A stretch of 64,000 bases of DNA from Catonia carolina. Taxonomy: Eukaryota; Arthropoda; Insecta; Hemiptera; Achilidae. This document shows positions 43,263-54,689 of the stretch, piece by piece (within the stretch, counting starts at the first letter, position 1; every line of letters starts with the position of its first letter). The notes below the pieces were generated by a model that was not told where the DNA came from, ran no database searches, and was given only the letters and a program-made list of their open reading frames with translations. Location of the stretch: assembly GCA_035578175.1 (NCBI GenBank), contig JAQMRL010000001.1:49561553-49625552 (forward strand), given 5' to 3'. The position numbers and the translations under genes are program-made.

Positions 43263-46034
43263 ATATGTCACAAGATCAACGGAGATATTCCGACAATGTT
43301 AACAGCAAAACATCAGTGAGATAAAACTGAGGCGTTTATTTCAGGAGAATTCTTCAATCAGGGCAACTATCTTCGAATTTATAATAAATATATAATATAA
43401 TAAACTTATAATTATGTTATAATTATTTTAAAGTTGAAATAATATTACAATTGTTTTTAATCAACGGAGTAGAAACAAACAGTAGTTAGTAAAGTATCCT
43501 TCTACTGTGGAAACACATTATTACGTAAGTATTTTAAGTATTATAAGTATTACGTAACTAATTAATTTTTAACGTGAACGCTAAATAATTAACACAAATA
43601 TTTTGCGAACCGCGTCAGGAACCTAATAACAACAATGGTTTTCAAGTTACTAAGTAATACTAAATACACTCAGTAATTTAGCTCGGTAGATTGCGTAGAA
43701 CAGTAGCAATGTTACTAAAGAAGGAAGGTTTCTTACACACAAACTGTTATAATGTTACACTGACTTAAAACTTTTACCACTCATCCACTTAAAGACAACC
43801 ATCCTAAGTAACACGATTACAAACTTTACAGAGCAGCAGCACTTAAGCTTATTTAGATGTAAATACAATGTCTACTGAATTTAATAAGCTATGGTATGGA
43901 AAGAATAAACGGATTCATATCGTTGAAAATTTCAGCTAGTTCGGATGTTCGGGTAAGTTATAATGACCATTCCCCAAATCCTGCTCTATCAGAAACACAC
44001 CCGCATACAGTTCCACTTACAGTGTGCTATAATATTCTGATAAGTAAGTTCACATCTCCTAGATATTTTTGTTTAACTTTCTCACAACACAATGAGTTTC
44101 TTTTGTTAGTTTATCTTTACTTAAAAAGAAACATTGTTATTATTTCAATAACTTCATGCTATTTAAGAATTTAATTTAAGTTTCTCACTTTTTCTCTTAA
44201 CAAAGTGTTTTAATAATTTTTAAAAATGTACGTGATGTGTTATAAGGATTTTCACTACTTTCCATACTTAGTAGTGTCGATTCCTCTAAATTGCTCAAAT
44301 CTCGACGTAACTTACAGAAATTATTGGAAAAAGTAGGTTTTTAAATGAAAAAACCTGAATCAATACGAGTTGTTAATTTACGTTGTATGCTGTGAGGTTA
44401 TTCCGAATTCTTTTAAAGATCTCTGGTTCATTGCAAATAATAATAAAACGTATTTTTAAAAGTTACGACAAAGCTTTAATATAAATAAATTCAGTAGTTC
44501 ATTTATGTTATAACTACCAGTGAATTACAATAAATACTTAACTTAATTTATTACAAAATTATTAATATCTTAAAACCTAAACTAAACTTAACTAAAAAGA
44601 AATATTAGCTATTTCAATCGAAAAAATAATAATGGGATCTACTTAAAAACCAACAATTGTACACTAACTTCTTGACACTCAGAACCTGTTTTATTACGCA
44701 CGGGTTATGTATAAAACTGGTTTTCAATAAGTCATCTCATTTGACTCTAGTTTTAAAAACAGTTCAAACAACACTTTCTTGTCAATGGTTCACGCATTCT
44801 CCTCACCCTACTGAAGAACTTTTCTATTAATAATAACAAAGAATAATCCAGATAAATAAATACAAGAATAAATAAAACAAAAATCTAAATATCCAGAAAA
44901 TAATAAAGGAACATAATAAAACCAAAAAATAAATCAGAACAAACCAGAGAAATAACAATAAACATAATAGCATAATAAAATCCTTCTCTACTTTGTTCCA
45001 GAGGGAAAACAAGTGAATGAAATCTGACCACTATTTCGTAAAGCTATAAATTGCAGTTATCAAAACTTCAACTGTAGCCGCTCCAATTCCAGCTATTTCC
45101 AAGTCACAATATTTTAATTCGCAAATGAGGTACAAAAATTTAAAAAAAAATTGAAAGCTTACAAAAATGTTGATGGACATGATATTTCTTCGAATTTATT
45201 TATTTATGGACGAAAAACAAATGTTATTTATGAAATAAAATATACCATTTCAATCAGAATAATTTCTCGAGAGAATATGAGCAATATGTTAGCTGTAGGG
45301 AAGTTCAGTTTTTACCAGCGTTTAAAAATATTTCTTTGTACTAAAACGAGATGGAACTTTTTTCTGCTGTTTGCAGCATTTATATTGCCTCAACTATTTG
45401 CTTCAGTTTATTCTACATGGTCCGTTATATCCATTCGTTACAAAAACCATTTACGATAGTGTACGTTTTGTTTCCCAACTCTTTCATTTGCTTTGAATCT
45501 TTTCCTCTGCTTTCAAAGAGGTTTTTCTTGTTTTAACACCTAAAACAAATTCATGACATTTAGAATTTTTGATAAGTTTAAGATTGTTTAAATATAAATG
45601 TCCTGGTTTTTAAAATTTACATAATGATTTAAATTTTTGTTTGAAAAATAACAATCAGAAAGTTATCTATATAACTGTAATTAATGTATTAGTACGATTA
45701 ATTTTCCAACATAATATGTTGGAAAATTAATATAAATAAAAATTAAAATTATGATCAAATAAGATTCCTGTTTCCCGTAACTCTTAAACCCTTTTCGGGC
45801 AGGAATACAATATAATAATAAGAAAAATCAATTACGAATATAATGCTTTCGGAAGTAATACTGACTTCCAATAAAATAACAGATAATGATATATAGTCCT
45901 TGTAAGAAACGTATAAAGATACACATATAAAAATGAAATCTTAAATTCATTAACGTTAACATTGATTGAAATATTGCCTTCTAGAATTTAATATAACTTA
46001 CTGCCTGCCTATCAAGTCAAGAGAAATCATTCAC
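43263..46034. other. AT-rich DNA without a recognisable gene
   Basis: No supported gene; ORFs here are AT-driven. A perfect hairpin lies at 45697-45731. Confidence 0.5.
45697..45731. repeat. Perfect 17-bp-stem palindrome
   Basis: ATTAATTTTCCAACATA, one central A, then TATGTTGGAAAATTAAT. All 17 pairs match. No flanking duplication was noted. Confidence 0.9.
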
Positions 46035-46362
46035 CTGCAACTTTAATCAATTTCAGGAAGAAAACGGAACTGTTATGGGAACCGCATAGGAGATTGGAAA
46101 AGACAGCCGTAATAGAATAGTCACTGAATTCTACGTGACTCACGGCGGGAAAAATAAATAAAATCTTCTGGAAAAATGCATTAACTAGAGAGTAATGTAA
46201 TATTTCCCCGTATGTAAAGAAAAGAACAAAACTTAATAACACTAATAATAACTTAAATTTCCCGTACATTGGCTGCGTAATTAAAATTAATAAGCCACTT
46301 ATACCAGTCGTGCTTTCAATCAAACGATCGATTTTAACTTTAAAGAAATCAAGAGTATTCAT
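46035..46362 (-). CDS. Candidate first exon of a multi-span membrane protein
   Basis: The frame opens with ATG at 46362 and runs 111 codons, beginning MNTLDFFKVKIDRLI. It has at least two hydrophobic segments (FKLLLVLLSFVLFFTYG and NAFFQKILFIFPAV). Near its end the minus strand reads GTTGCAG/GTGAAT, a good splice donor that would end the exon at 46035. The layout of a short cytoplasmic-like N-terminus followed by spaced membrane spans is what first exons of insect chemoreceptors look like, but no diagnostic residue is present. No convincing second exon was found downstream. AT-rich DNA readily yields hydrophobic ORFs, so this is weak. Confidence 0.28.
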
Positions 46363-47375
46363 AGTAAATTTGTATAAATAAATTTATTGTTTTAGCAGTC
46401 CGCTGTTCACTGTTGCATGTAAAATCAATTAGTTCATTAACAAAAATGTACCCACAAATAGTTCGCAATAGAACTCGTTTAGTGATTTCGAGCAAAAATG
46501 AAACTGTTCCTTAACTGTCCGTGAATATTCAAGTAAATTACAGTACTAATATTTAAATAACTTGGTTGAAAGAATTTTACAGGTATAGTTGAGAAAAGGC
46601 TATGTTTTTCCAACGGTATATTTAATAACAAATGCCAACATTTTCTTTCATATAGTACAGATAAAATTCAGAAGTTTCTTGCGAGTATGTCGTGCAAGAA
46701 ACGTCATTTTATTCCCAAGATTGTATTGTGCAGAAAGGGCTAACAATTTCCCACGGATGGAATGTCCTAAAACACTATAATTTTTCCATAGGTAAATTGA
46801 ACAAGAACCACTACAATTTTTCAAAGGGTACAGTTACCACAAAAGTTTTTATCAAGGGTATGTTATACAGAACTATCAAGTGTCCTACGTGTAAATTGTA
46901 ACGAAATAAAAAATCTTTAGTTTTAACTTTGTGGCTCTAAATAACTTCAAATTTCTAAAGTCATTATAAATTTGCAATCAACACGTCATACAGAACCATA
47001 AATCCACAAATATTTAATGAAAAATGAAATATTACTTCATCCAATTGTAGTAAAAATGAAAGCAGAAAGACTAAAATGAGCAAAAAACCAATGACAAAAT
47101 TACTAAAAAAAAAACCTAAGAAGAGTGGTCCTTTTGGGGAGTGATCTTATAAGAATTAAAAGTGAAGGAGGAGAGAAAGTGAATGGTGAAATCCGAAGTA
47201 CAAAAAAGATTGTTAAAAGCAGACATTGAAAATGAAATTGAATGTTAAAAATTGTAAATTTAACTTTGAAGGTGAAAATCAAGTGCGTAAGCAAAGAATA
47301 GAAAGTGAAAGTTAATAAAAATGCGGAAGCAGATAGGGAAAGTCGAATTTTAGACGTCACGTCTCACTCCTTAAT
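46363..47375. other. AT-rich DNA without a recognisable gene
   Basis: Nothing supported; small ORFs at 46589 and 46692 lack motifs. Confidence 0.5.
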
Positions 47376-47386
47376 TAGCTATCCGT
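47376..47386. repeat. TSD of SINE family 2, left
   Basis: TAGCTATCCGT, repeated exactly at 47560-47570. Confidence 0.85.
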
Positions 47387-47559
47387 TGCCGGCCGCATTG
47401 GCGTAGTTGTTAACGTGCTTGCCGCTCATCATGCGGTCTTGGGTTCAAATCCCACTCAGGCACGCATATTTTATACGTTACAAAAAATCGTTTCATTCTT
47501 CACCGTCTGCATTAGCAGTAATTGCAGAACGTCGGATATTAAACCAAAACAAAAAAAAA
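47387..47559 (+). mobile_element. tRNA-derived SINE (family 2) with perfect TSD
   Basis: The element is 173 bp between 11-bp TSDs. Its head has an A-box-like TTGGCGTAGTTGTTAACGTG (47398-47417) and a perfect B-box GGGTTCAAATCCC (47441-47453). A body ending GTCGGATATTAAACC follows, with a tail ending in nine A. Intact promoter boxes and a perfect TSD suggest a fairly young insertion. The body differs from SINE family 1. Transcription would be by RNA polymerase III from the internal boxes, with mobilisation by a partner LINE that is not identified here. Confidence 0.88.
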
Positions 47560-47570
47560 TAGCTATCCGT
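47560..47570. repeat. TSD of SINE family 2, right
   Basis: TAGCTATCCGT directly after the A run. Confidence 0.85.
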
Positions 47571-48881
47571 CCGTTTCTATTATCAAAATAGTTTAATGCA
47601 CGAGCTAAAACTTTGCCTCTTTCTTTGAATACTGAATGGACGAATATTTATAAAATATTTGAAAAATATTAATATTTCAAAAATTATAGTGTTTTTTTGA
47701 ATATGGCTAGAATATTTATTCTAGCCGCTTTCATTCAGCCCTCAAGCCACGTCCTTCATTTGTTTTAACTCCGCTTGCCTCATTTTGAGGTACGCGGAAT
47801 GAAAAACAACTCTTGTACTAAGGTATCCGGTGTCATCATTCCAGACTACGTAGTGTGATTAATAATTAGAATTGCAAAAACGTACTGGAATGATGTTATT
47901 TTATTGATTACTACGGTAAATACTACAGGTAACCACGGGCAAACCTTGGGAAAAGGATCTTATAATGTACTCTTCAGATTGGATCATAAAGCACAAAATT
48001 TGATGAAAATGAAACGATAAAAGTACATATTCCAACATTTACACAAAGACATTTACACACTAAAAGTAATCATATAAACATCGGTAAATAAGACTAACCC
48101 CCTTAGCAGTAGTTGGCCTAAATTATATAAAAATGGAATAATCACTAAGATTATTGCTCGTATAGTTTAATTCAAGTCTATTATAACTGACAATTCTATG
48201 GATTTCCGGGATATATTTAATATTAAGTGTATTGTTTAGACATTAAATATGTCTGACTGCATGAGTACACCACATTTCATGGGAAGGCCGTATGTGCTTA
48301 AGCGCATTCATAAACACATAAACTGATACACGTATAGGCATTTCACTATGTTTATATACGTACAATTCAGTATGTATGCACAGTAAACTAGGTTGAATAC
48401 AACATGGCAGCCTAGTAAACATACATACAGCGTGAGATGAGCGATAGTCGGTCGCTTTGATTCAATTTCACAGCCGTCCCAAATAATACAATTTGCCCCC
48501 TGGGACGTTTATCATTGATCCTAACAGCTACACTATATATAGTTTCATTTCTATTGTAGCATGATGCAGTCGCAATTTTCCTTATTGAATACGGTATACC
48601 TAAATTTTCCACAAAATTTTTTTTATTTTGTTCTGTCAGACAAGGTGCATTATTTTAATCACTAAAGTCAATTTCTTTTAAATTACATGAATACGATTAT
48701 AATAATCGCTTGATAAAATTAGTTCTGTATGTAAATTATCTGTTTATTTTGATACGTCATCGTTTTAAAAACGTCCAATTTTTCCTTCCTCCCTTAGGCT
48801 TTTCAAAAGAAAACGTTTTTAAAAGTACTTAAATCCTACAGCGTAATAGCCATATCATTTTTCACAAAATACTGTTAAATT
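47571..48881. other. AT-rich DNA without a recognisable gene
   Basis: No supported gene. The minus-strand ORF at 48412-48612 has no recognisable motif. Confidence 0.5.
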
Positions 48882-48890
48882 TTAGGATTG
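48882..48890. repeat. TSD of the jockey element, 5' side
   Basis: TTAGGATTG, repeated at 49887-49895 after the poly(A) tail. Confidence 0.8.
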
Positions 48891-49691
48891 GAATATTCTA
48901 ATATCTGGCATATCGAAGCAGGAGTTCCTCAAGGGTCCATATTATCTCCTGCTTTGTACTCCATATTTACGTCTGACTTCCCGGAAAATGATTTCACGAC
49001 AGTAGCAGCGTACGCAGATGATACCGTTCTGTTATGCAGCAGTGAATCTCCAGAAGAAACTTCGATGAACATCCAAAATCACTTGTATGAGGTATCTACA
49101 TGGCTCAAAAACTGGAGAATGAAAGTTAACCCGCTGAAATCTGTGCAAGTGACTTTTACTTTAAGAAGAAGAACTTGTCCAACTGTTTACCTGGATAACA
49201 ATGAGATACCGTAAGAAAATAAAGTTCGATATCTGGGCCTCCATTTAGACCGTAGACTGACTTCGGGATATCATATCAAAAGAAAACGTTTGCAACTAAA
49301 TAACCGTACAAAATTACTTTCAAAATTCATCAACAGAAAATCAACTCTATCATTAAAATTTAAATTATTAACATACAAAGCCTATTTACGACCGATATGG
49401 AATTACGGTATTGAAATTTTTGGGACCGCAAAGAAAACTCACATTCAAAAAATTCAAACTCATCAGTCAAAAATACTTCGGATGCTAACGAACGCCCCAT
49501 ATTACGTAACAAATTTAACATTGCATTCCGATTTGAAAATCTCTTTTGTAACAGAAACTGCTAAAATAAAATATTCCAAATTTAACAGGAAATTAACAGA
49601 TTACATCAATCCCCTAATACAGCAAATGTCAAGACGAAACTTACCACACCGACGCCTACGAAGAAAATCGAGTAGAGATCTATTGATCTAA
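48891..49691 (+). pseudogene. Jockey-type RT, C-terminal part with one stop
   Basis: Reading in one frame, the fragment has motif B (AGVPQGSILSPALYSIFTSD), motif C (VAAYADDTVLL), WLKNWRMKVNPLKSVQVTF, YLGLHLDRRLT, LRPIWNYGIEIFGTAKKTH and IQTHQSKILRMLTNAPYYV, ending at a stop near 49691. A single in-frame TAA at 49212-49214 breaks it; the frame is otherwise kept on both sides. Motif A and the endonuclease lie upstream of the 5' truncation and are absent. Confidence 0.9.
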
Positions 49692-49886
49692 TTGTTCTAT
49701 ATTTTTATTAATTTATGTTTTTTGAAATCCACTATACTTTTGAATTATCCACTGGGATGTATTCTTTAAAAAAATATTTCTGTTTATTTATCAAGTTATT
49801 TGTTTTTTTCAAAATTTAGTTAAGCTTTTGGATGGTTATACTGTACTGTATAGTTTCTAAATAAAATTAACGTTAAAAAAAAAAAA
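48891..49886 (+). mobile_element. 5'-truncated jockey-type LINE with poly(A) tail
   Basis: The insertion is 996 bp, bounded by a 9-bp TSD and ending in 12 A. It contains the 3' third of a jockey-type polymerase and about 180 bases of 3' UTR. The poly(A) tail contrasts with the (ATT)n tail of the complete LINE at 8.15 kb, so at least two tail types are present in this genome. Confidence 0.9.
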
Positions 49887-49895
49887 TTAGGATTG
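49887..49895. repeat. TSD of the jockey element, 3' side
   Basis: TTAGGATTG follows 12 A. Confidence 0.8.
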
Positions 49896-49985
49896 AACAT
49901 TATAACATTCATTAGCCTCATTCCTCTGTAAACACCATGGAACTTACGTTTTATTGAAAATTATTTGTTTAATATCATTTTAAAC

Positions 49986-50110
49986 CCACCGGGTAGGTCT
50001 AACGGTAAAATCGTCAGATGTTTAACAGCTCATTTTGAAGATGAAAGTTCTGTGGTTCAAATCCTAGTAATGATACACGTATTTACTTTTGTATGGATTT
50101 GACTAAGAGG
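49986..50110 (+). mobile_element. tRNA-derived SINE, decayed (family 3)
   Basis: GGTCTAACGGTAAAA (49996-50010) is A-box-like, and GTGGTTCAAATCCTA (50051-50065) is a slightly degenerate B-box at tRNA-like spacing. The following sequence (ATTTACTTTTGTATGGATTT) differs from the bodies of the other two SINE families. No clean tail or TSD was found, so the 3' end is approximate and the copy may be truncated. Confidence 0.6.
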
Positions 50111-51481
50111 ATGGTTTTAATTTTTACAATAAGGAATTGAATCAATATTTGAAGTTAAATTATAAAGTAATTAACGAGATGTTGTAAGTAAATAATCAAT
50201 ATGCAGAACAATAGTAACATAACATGAAATTTATTTGTACAGGTGAAATTAATGGTGACAGAATATTGTTCCTAAAAGCTTAGATCTAGTAAGCTTAGAA
50301 ACACAATAGATAAATGTGCAGACAGGTAATTTCCTGTAGCATAATCAGGGTGTTAAATTTTCATGAATCATATTTAGTGTCTACAGAATTCTGAATACCT
50401 ATAAAACAATAGCAGGAGTTAATAATGTTGATGGTCGTATTATAACTGTTCAGATCCAAGGATAGTTCCGGTTTAATTTCTTACAATGCAGTTACACTAT
50501 TTTGACAAACAAGAGGTAGTGACTTATTAATTATTAAATAACGACATAATTATCACTATCGTCTTCGACATTGCCGATCAGTCCTTCTGGCCTGTTTTAA
50601 CTTCAAACTTAGTCATCTGGTATTTTATAATGAAGTTAGGTCACCCATCTCTTCCGAGATCATACCACATTATTTACTTGGCTTTTAAGTAAATACCTGT
50701 TTAGTTGTCGATCAACTACAATTCGCAATGACTTTACCACTTTTGCCTGTGTTTTTGAAAAGTCAATATCACCCATGGTACTCGTACATCAAGGTTAGGC
50801 CTTATACGATTACGTTCATTTATTTTACTCTCAGCAAACGATACCTTGCTAAAGGTTTTAAAGATCTCATGTCAGCAGCCTCTATTCTTGATATCTGTTC
50901 AGCAGTAAGAGCCCAACTCTAAAAAGCGTAATATGTGGTTGACTAATATTAACAACATCATAACATTATAATATTATAACATTATAATATTGCCGTAAAA
51001 TGAATCACTTGTAATTCTTTTAAACTTAAAAATAAAAAAATTCAGAAACACAAAGGAAACTGGTTAGTTAATTTAATATAAAGGAACTACAAGCTGCAAT
51101 ATGTTTCAGTTTCTGCAACTGTGCAAGACAGAATGTGGTAAACTATGTTTGACAGTGATATTGGTTTAGTCTGCTTTGTAATGCCCGTAGCTCTATTTAT
51201 TTGCGTTAAAGATTTGCCCGCCCCAGAGTTTAACTCTAAATCAATCCTATAATGCCCTATTCAATGCTTCACTTATCTTATTCCCTCTGGTAAGTATTTA
51301 ACTGTGAGTCGTTTTCAAAAGCACGATTTATTTTTTTGAAATATTTTAAAATATTGTAACGGTGAGAACGATTGCAGCATGTACGTAATAAAAGTAAGGT
51401 TATTTTTGCTTTATTAGCATGAAATAACTGAAGAAGCAGAATTAATTAAATATGTTATGCTGAGAACTTATCGTCGCAAAA
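50111..51481. other. AT-rich DNA without a recognisable gene
   Basis: Nothing supported. Confidence 0.5.
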
Positions 51482-51708
51482 ATGGTGAAGTAGCGAATCT
51501 GCAAAAGTACGATTTTTCAGGAGAAGGAAAACAAGTTTTGCCAATCTTTATAAAATCAGATTTTAATGCAATCTTTTATCTTTTTGCAGAAATTGTATTT
51601 ACGTTTTATGTTTAACACGTTGGTTATGGTTTAATGAATGAATTAAATTTATTAATTTAAAAAAATTGCTTGACAATACCAAAAACCACAGATTCGCTAG
51701 TTGACCAT
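51482..51708. mobile_element. MITE-like element with ~21-bp imperfect TIRs
   Basis: The left end (51482-51502) contains GTGAAGTAGCGAATCTGC. The right end (51688-51708), reverse-complemented, contains GTCAACTAGCGAATCTGT. The two ends match at about 18 of 21 positions. The 227-bp interior is non-coding. Related ends occur at 51762 and in the cluster at 53901-54240. No clear TSD was seen, so the superfamily is unknown. Confidence 0.6.
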
Positions 51709-51789
51709 GGTGAATAATTAATATTTTGTTCTACTGGTAAAGGTTTACCTATATAAACTGACGAATCTGCACAGTAATGAACTAAAAGT

Positions 51790-52945
51790 TTTATTATTTT
51801 TAGTCTTTTTTTGTCATCAGTCTCTCGACTGGTTTGCTGCAGTTATCCAAGCTGTTCGATCTTGCGCAAGTCGTTTCATATGTACATACCTGCAACACCC
51901 TACATCTTTTGTAATTTGCTGTAAATATTCTAACCTTTGCCACCTTGTATCATTCACTCCTTTAATATTACCCTCCATTACTGATATACTAATACTTGGA
52001 TGTCTTAAGATATACCACACTAGCCTATCCCTTCTTCTGGTAAGATGTTTCCATAAACTTCTTTTTCCATCCACTCGTCTAAGAACCTCTAAATTACTTA
52101 TTTTGTCTACCCACCTAATCTTTAACATTTTCCTATAACACCACATTTCCAAAGCTTTTATATCCTTCCTTTCTACAGCTCCTATCACCCACGTTTCCCT
52201 TCCGTACAATGCTACACTCTAAACATAGTGTTTTAAGAAATTTCTCCTAACTGTAAATCAATGTTTGTAGTCTGCTGTTTTATAAGCTGTTTTTCATTTC
52301 AAAGACCTTTCTAGCTTGAGCAATCCTACTTTTTACATCACTTGTGCTTCTAATCCTTTGTTATTTTACTCCCTAGATAACAAAATTTCCCGACTTCCTG
52401 TATGTTTTCGTTGCCTACTTTTAAATGTCCCATCTCTTCTAAACCACTGTTGCTGCTGTACAACACTTTCATTTTGTTCTTATTAATTGTCATTAACCCT
52501 TTCTCATGATCTCATCCATCCATTCATTCATAGATTCATGGATCTCATCCATTCTATGTAAGATATCCTCTAATTCTTCTAGTTCTTTCTTTGTCTGTTT
52601 GTCTTGGCTAATACTACGATATCGGCGAATCTCAGCAGTTTTATTGTTTCTTCTTGAATTTTTATTCCTGTGTTAAATTTTTCCTACACTTCATTTATAG
52701 CCTCTTTTATGCAGAAGTTAAAAAGTATTGGTGACAATGAACATCCTTGTTGCACACCTTTTTTTACAGCAGCTTCTTTTTCGTACCCCTCAGTTCTCAT
52801 AACAGACGTTTGTTTCTTATACAGACCGTAGATAACTTTCCTTTCTTTGTATTGTGTAATTCCTAGCTTTTCAAGGTTTTAAACATTTTACTCCAGTCCC
52901 GATTCTGAGATTTTAAGTCCATAAATGCAATATTGTTAATAGAAT
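51790..52945 (-). pseudogene. Decayed non-LTR RT, 5'-truncated
   Basis: Reading the minus strand from 52945 there is a degraded motif A region, then motif B (GVQQGCSLSPILFNFCIKEA) near 52760 and a degenerate motif C (KLLRFADIVVLA) near 52640. A thumb region follows, interrupted by many stops. From 52209 one clean frame of 130 codons runs to a stop at 51817: WVIGAVERKDIKALEMWCYR, KMLKIRWVDKISNLEVL and AQDRTAWITAANQS. The catalytic FADD has become FADI, so the RT could not be active. The element's end lies in an A-rich stretch near 51790. The C-terminal frame is much better preserved than the core. Confidence 0.85.
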
Positions 52946-53037
52946 ATGCTGCTATTTTTACAATTATTTTAAAGAAACATCAAATTATTAAATCATAGCT
53001 TTAACAAAATGTTTTTAAAGCAGAACATCAAATTGTG

Positions 53038-53352
53038 TTAAAATTCATCTTCAACTTCAGACTTCTCATGCACATTAGCTTCTGGTAGTTTGTCAGGAAC
53101 ATTTGTCGTTGACGGCGAATTGAAATAGAATTCATGGTAGGCTTTAAGGATTATTAATTCGTTATAAAGTTTTACTAAATCTTTATGTTTTGCTGTAAAA
53201 ATTTTCAAGAGATTTTTGTAGGGTTTTACAACTCGTGACAGTGAAGATCGTCCTTGTATGAGTTTCACTTCAAATTTATCAAACTGCTCCGAATCGTAAT
53301 AAATTTTTCTGAATACCGTATTAGGAAAAAATTGAAATTCTTTAATATTCAT
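53038..53352 (-). CDS. Hypothetical 104-residue protein
   Basis: The frame opens with MNIKEFQFFPNTVFRKIYYD and ends with an acidic tail (HEKSEVEDEF). The middle is a probable helix (LLKIFTAKHKDLVKLYNELI). The composition is balanced and charged, unlike the hydrophobic or poly-basic products of random AT-rich ORFs. A stop lies four codons upstream of the ATG, so the start is not an artefact of truncation. ACTGTAG shortly upstream could be a splice acceptor in the 5' leader. I recognise no family. It could be a real small gene, an exon or chance. Confidence 0.35.
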   Translation of the reverse strand: MNIKEFQFFPNTVFRKIYYDSEQFDKFEVKLIQGRSSLSRVVKPYKNLLKIFTAKHKDLVKLYNELIILKAYHEFYFNSPSTTNVPDKLPEANVHEKSEVEDEF

Positions 53353-53900
53353 GTTTTCTTCTTAATACTACAGTAACAATAAATATAAAATTAAATAAGT
53401 ATGAAAATGTAACTACGAAACTAAAGTAGGCCTATAACTATAAAAATAAAGTTGAATAAAGTATAAAAATGATAACAATCACAAAATCCAATAACTTGAC
53501 AATAATAGATCTCGATCGAACGAGAATGGTCAAATAAATGAATGAATACGTGGGTCACAACAACATATTTATGCGACAAATAATTATGAAAATTGATTTA
53601 CCAGGAGATTAAATTACTTAGCTTTTATGGTTAATGAACTATGACGTAAACCTCCAAACATAATAAATACTATTTTTGTTGATCAGAATGGTGAATTTCT
53701 GGAATAGGCATACCAATAAACAAACATGACAAAGTGCCTTATGGCTCGTGAGAACAGCAATTAAAAGTTCACTAACGTTAAGGCAATTATGACATCATTA
53801 AAACATACTAATTTGTCATTACTGTATTTATTATTCTTTACTTTAGTGACTTATAAAATAAGCTATATGAAAAACTAGAGTTGTGAATAATAAAATATTT
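53353..53900. other. AT-rich DNA without a recognisable gene
   Basis: Nothing supported. Confidence 0.5.
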
Positions 53901-54240
53901 GCGAGATTCGCTTCTTCACCGTGTTGAATCTGAAATGAACGTAGAAAACAATAATGGTGAAGTAGCGTATCTGGCAGATTCGTTACTTCATCACTGTGAA
54001 TGTGGGGACAGTGAACAAAACTCGCATTAGTGAAGTAACGAATTTTCAGATTCAACAGTTCACGGTGGTGAAATTATTAACTCGTGCACTTTCGCTAAAA
54101 AACACATGGTGTTTTCTCGATAACGGAATATAATACAGATATAATACTTCACCACAGTGTATATAGGCACAAGTAGTGTCCAATAATGGTAATAACTCAA
54201 ATTCGCAAAAAACGCAGATTCGCTACTTCACTATTGTTGC
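53901..54240. repeat. Foldback cluster of GTGAAGTAGCGAATCTGC motifs
   Basis: Related motifs in both orientations occur at 53901-53920, 53954-53975, 53976-53993, 54028-54053 and 54213-54240. The second and third form a hairpin (TGGTGAAGTAGCGTATCT, GGC, AGATTCGTTACTTCATCA; 15 of 18 pairs). A second inverted pair (CACCGTGTTGAATCTGAAA against TTTTCAGATTCAACAG...CGGTG) surrounds it. The outer ends at 53954 and 54240 could be the TIRs of one ~290-bp element. It has no coding capacity. Confidence 0.7.
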
Positions 54241-54689
54241 GACGTTATGAAGCTCAATAAATATAAAACAATAGTATAACATTGCATATTCTAATAAAAA
54301 AACGAAACTAAATGAATATACAATTTCTCTGAAAACTGTTTTCTCTAACTTTTTGCCGAAGAGACTAAAAATTGTATTATTGCTATCCTAAAGTTGAAAG
54401 ACAAAAGTATTTGTAGAGTTACATAATTTATTCTTATTATTAAGAGTTAACTGATTACAGAATGATTATTGTAGGTTACTAATAAGTGAAAATTTTTTTA
54501 TTTTATTAATTCTTCTGATTTAAACAGTAATATAAAATAAAAGAAATAAAGAAACACCCAACCTACAAAAAACACAAAATCATTTGTATCCAGATAACCT
54601 GATTTGAGGCAATATGTTGAACTATACACCGCAATATAAAACGACGTAAGAAAGGACACGAACTTAAAATTTTGTTGAACGTTGGTCGT

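Noticed and set aside
44827..45012. Hydrophobic minus-strand ORF as a membrane protein
   Set aside because: An almost pure Leu/Phe/Ile run translated from A-rich DNA; typical chance product.
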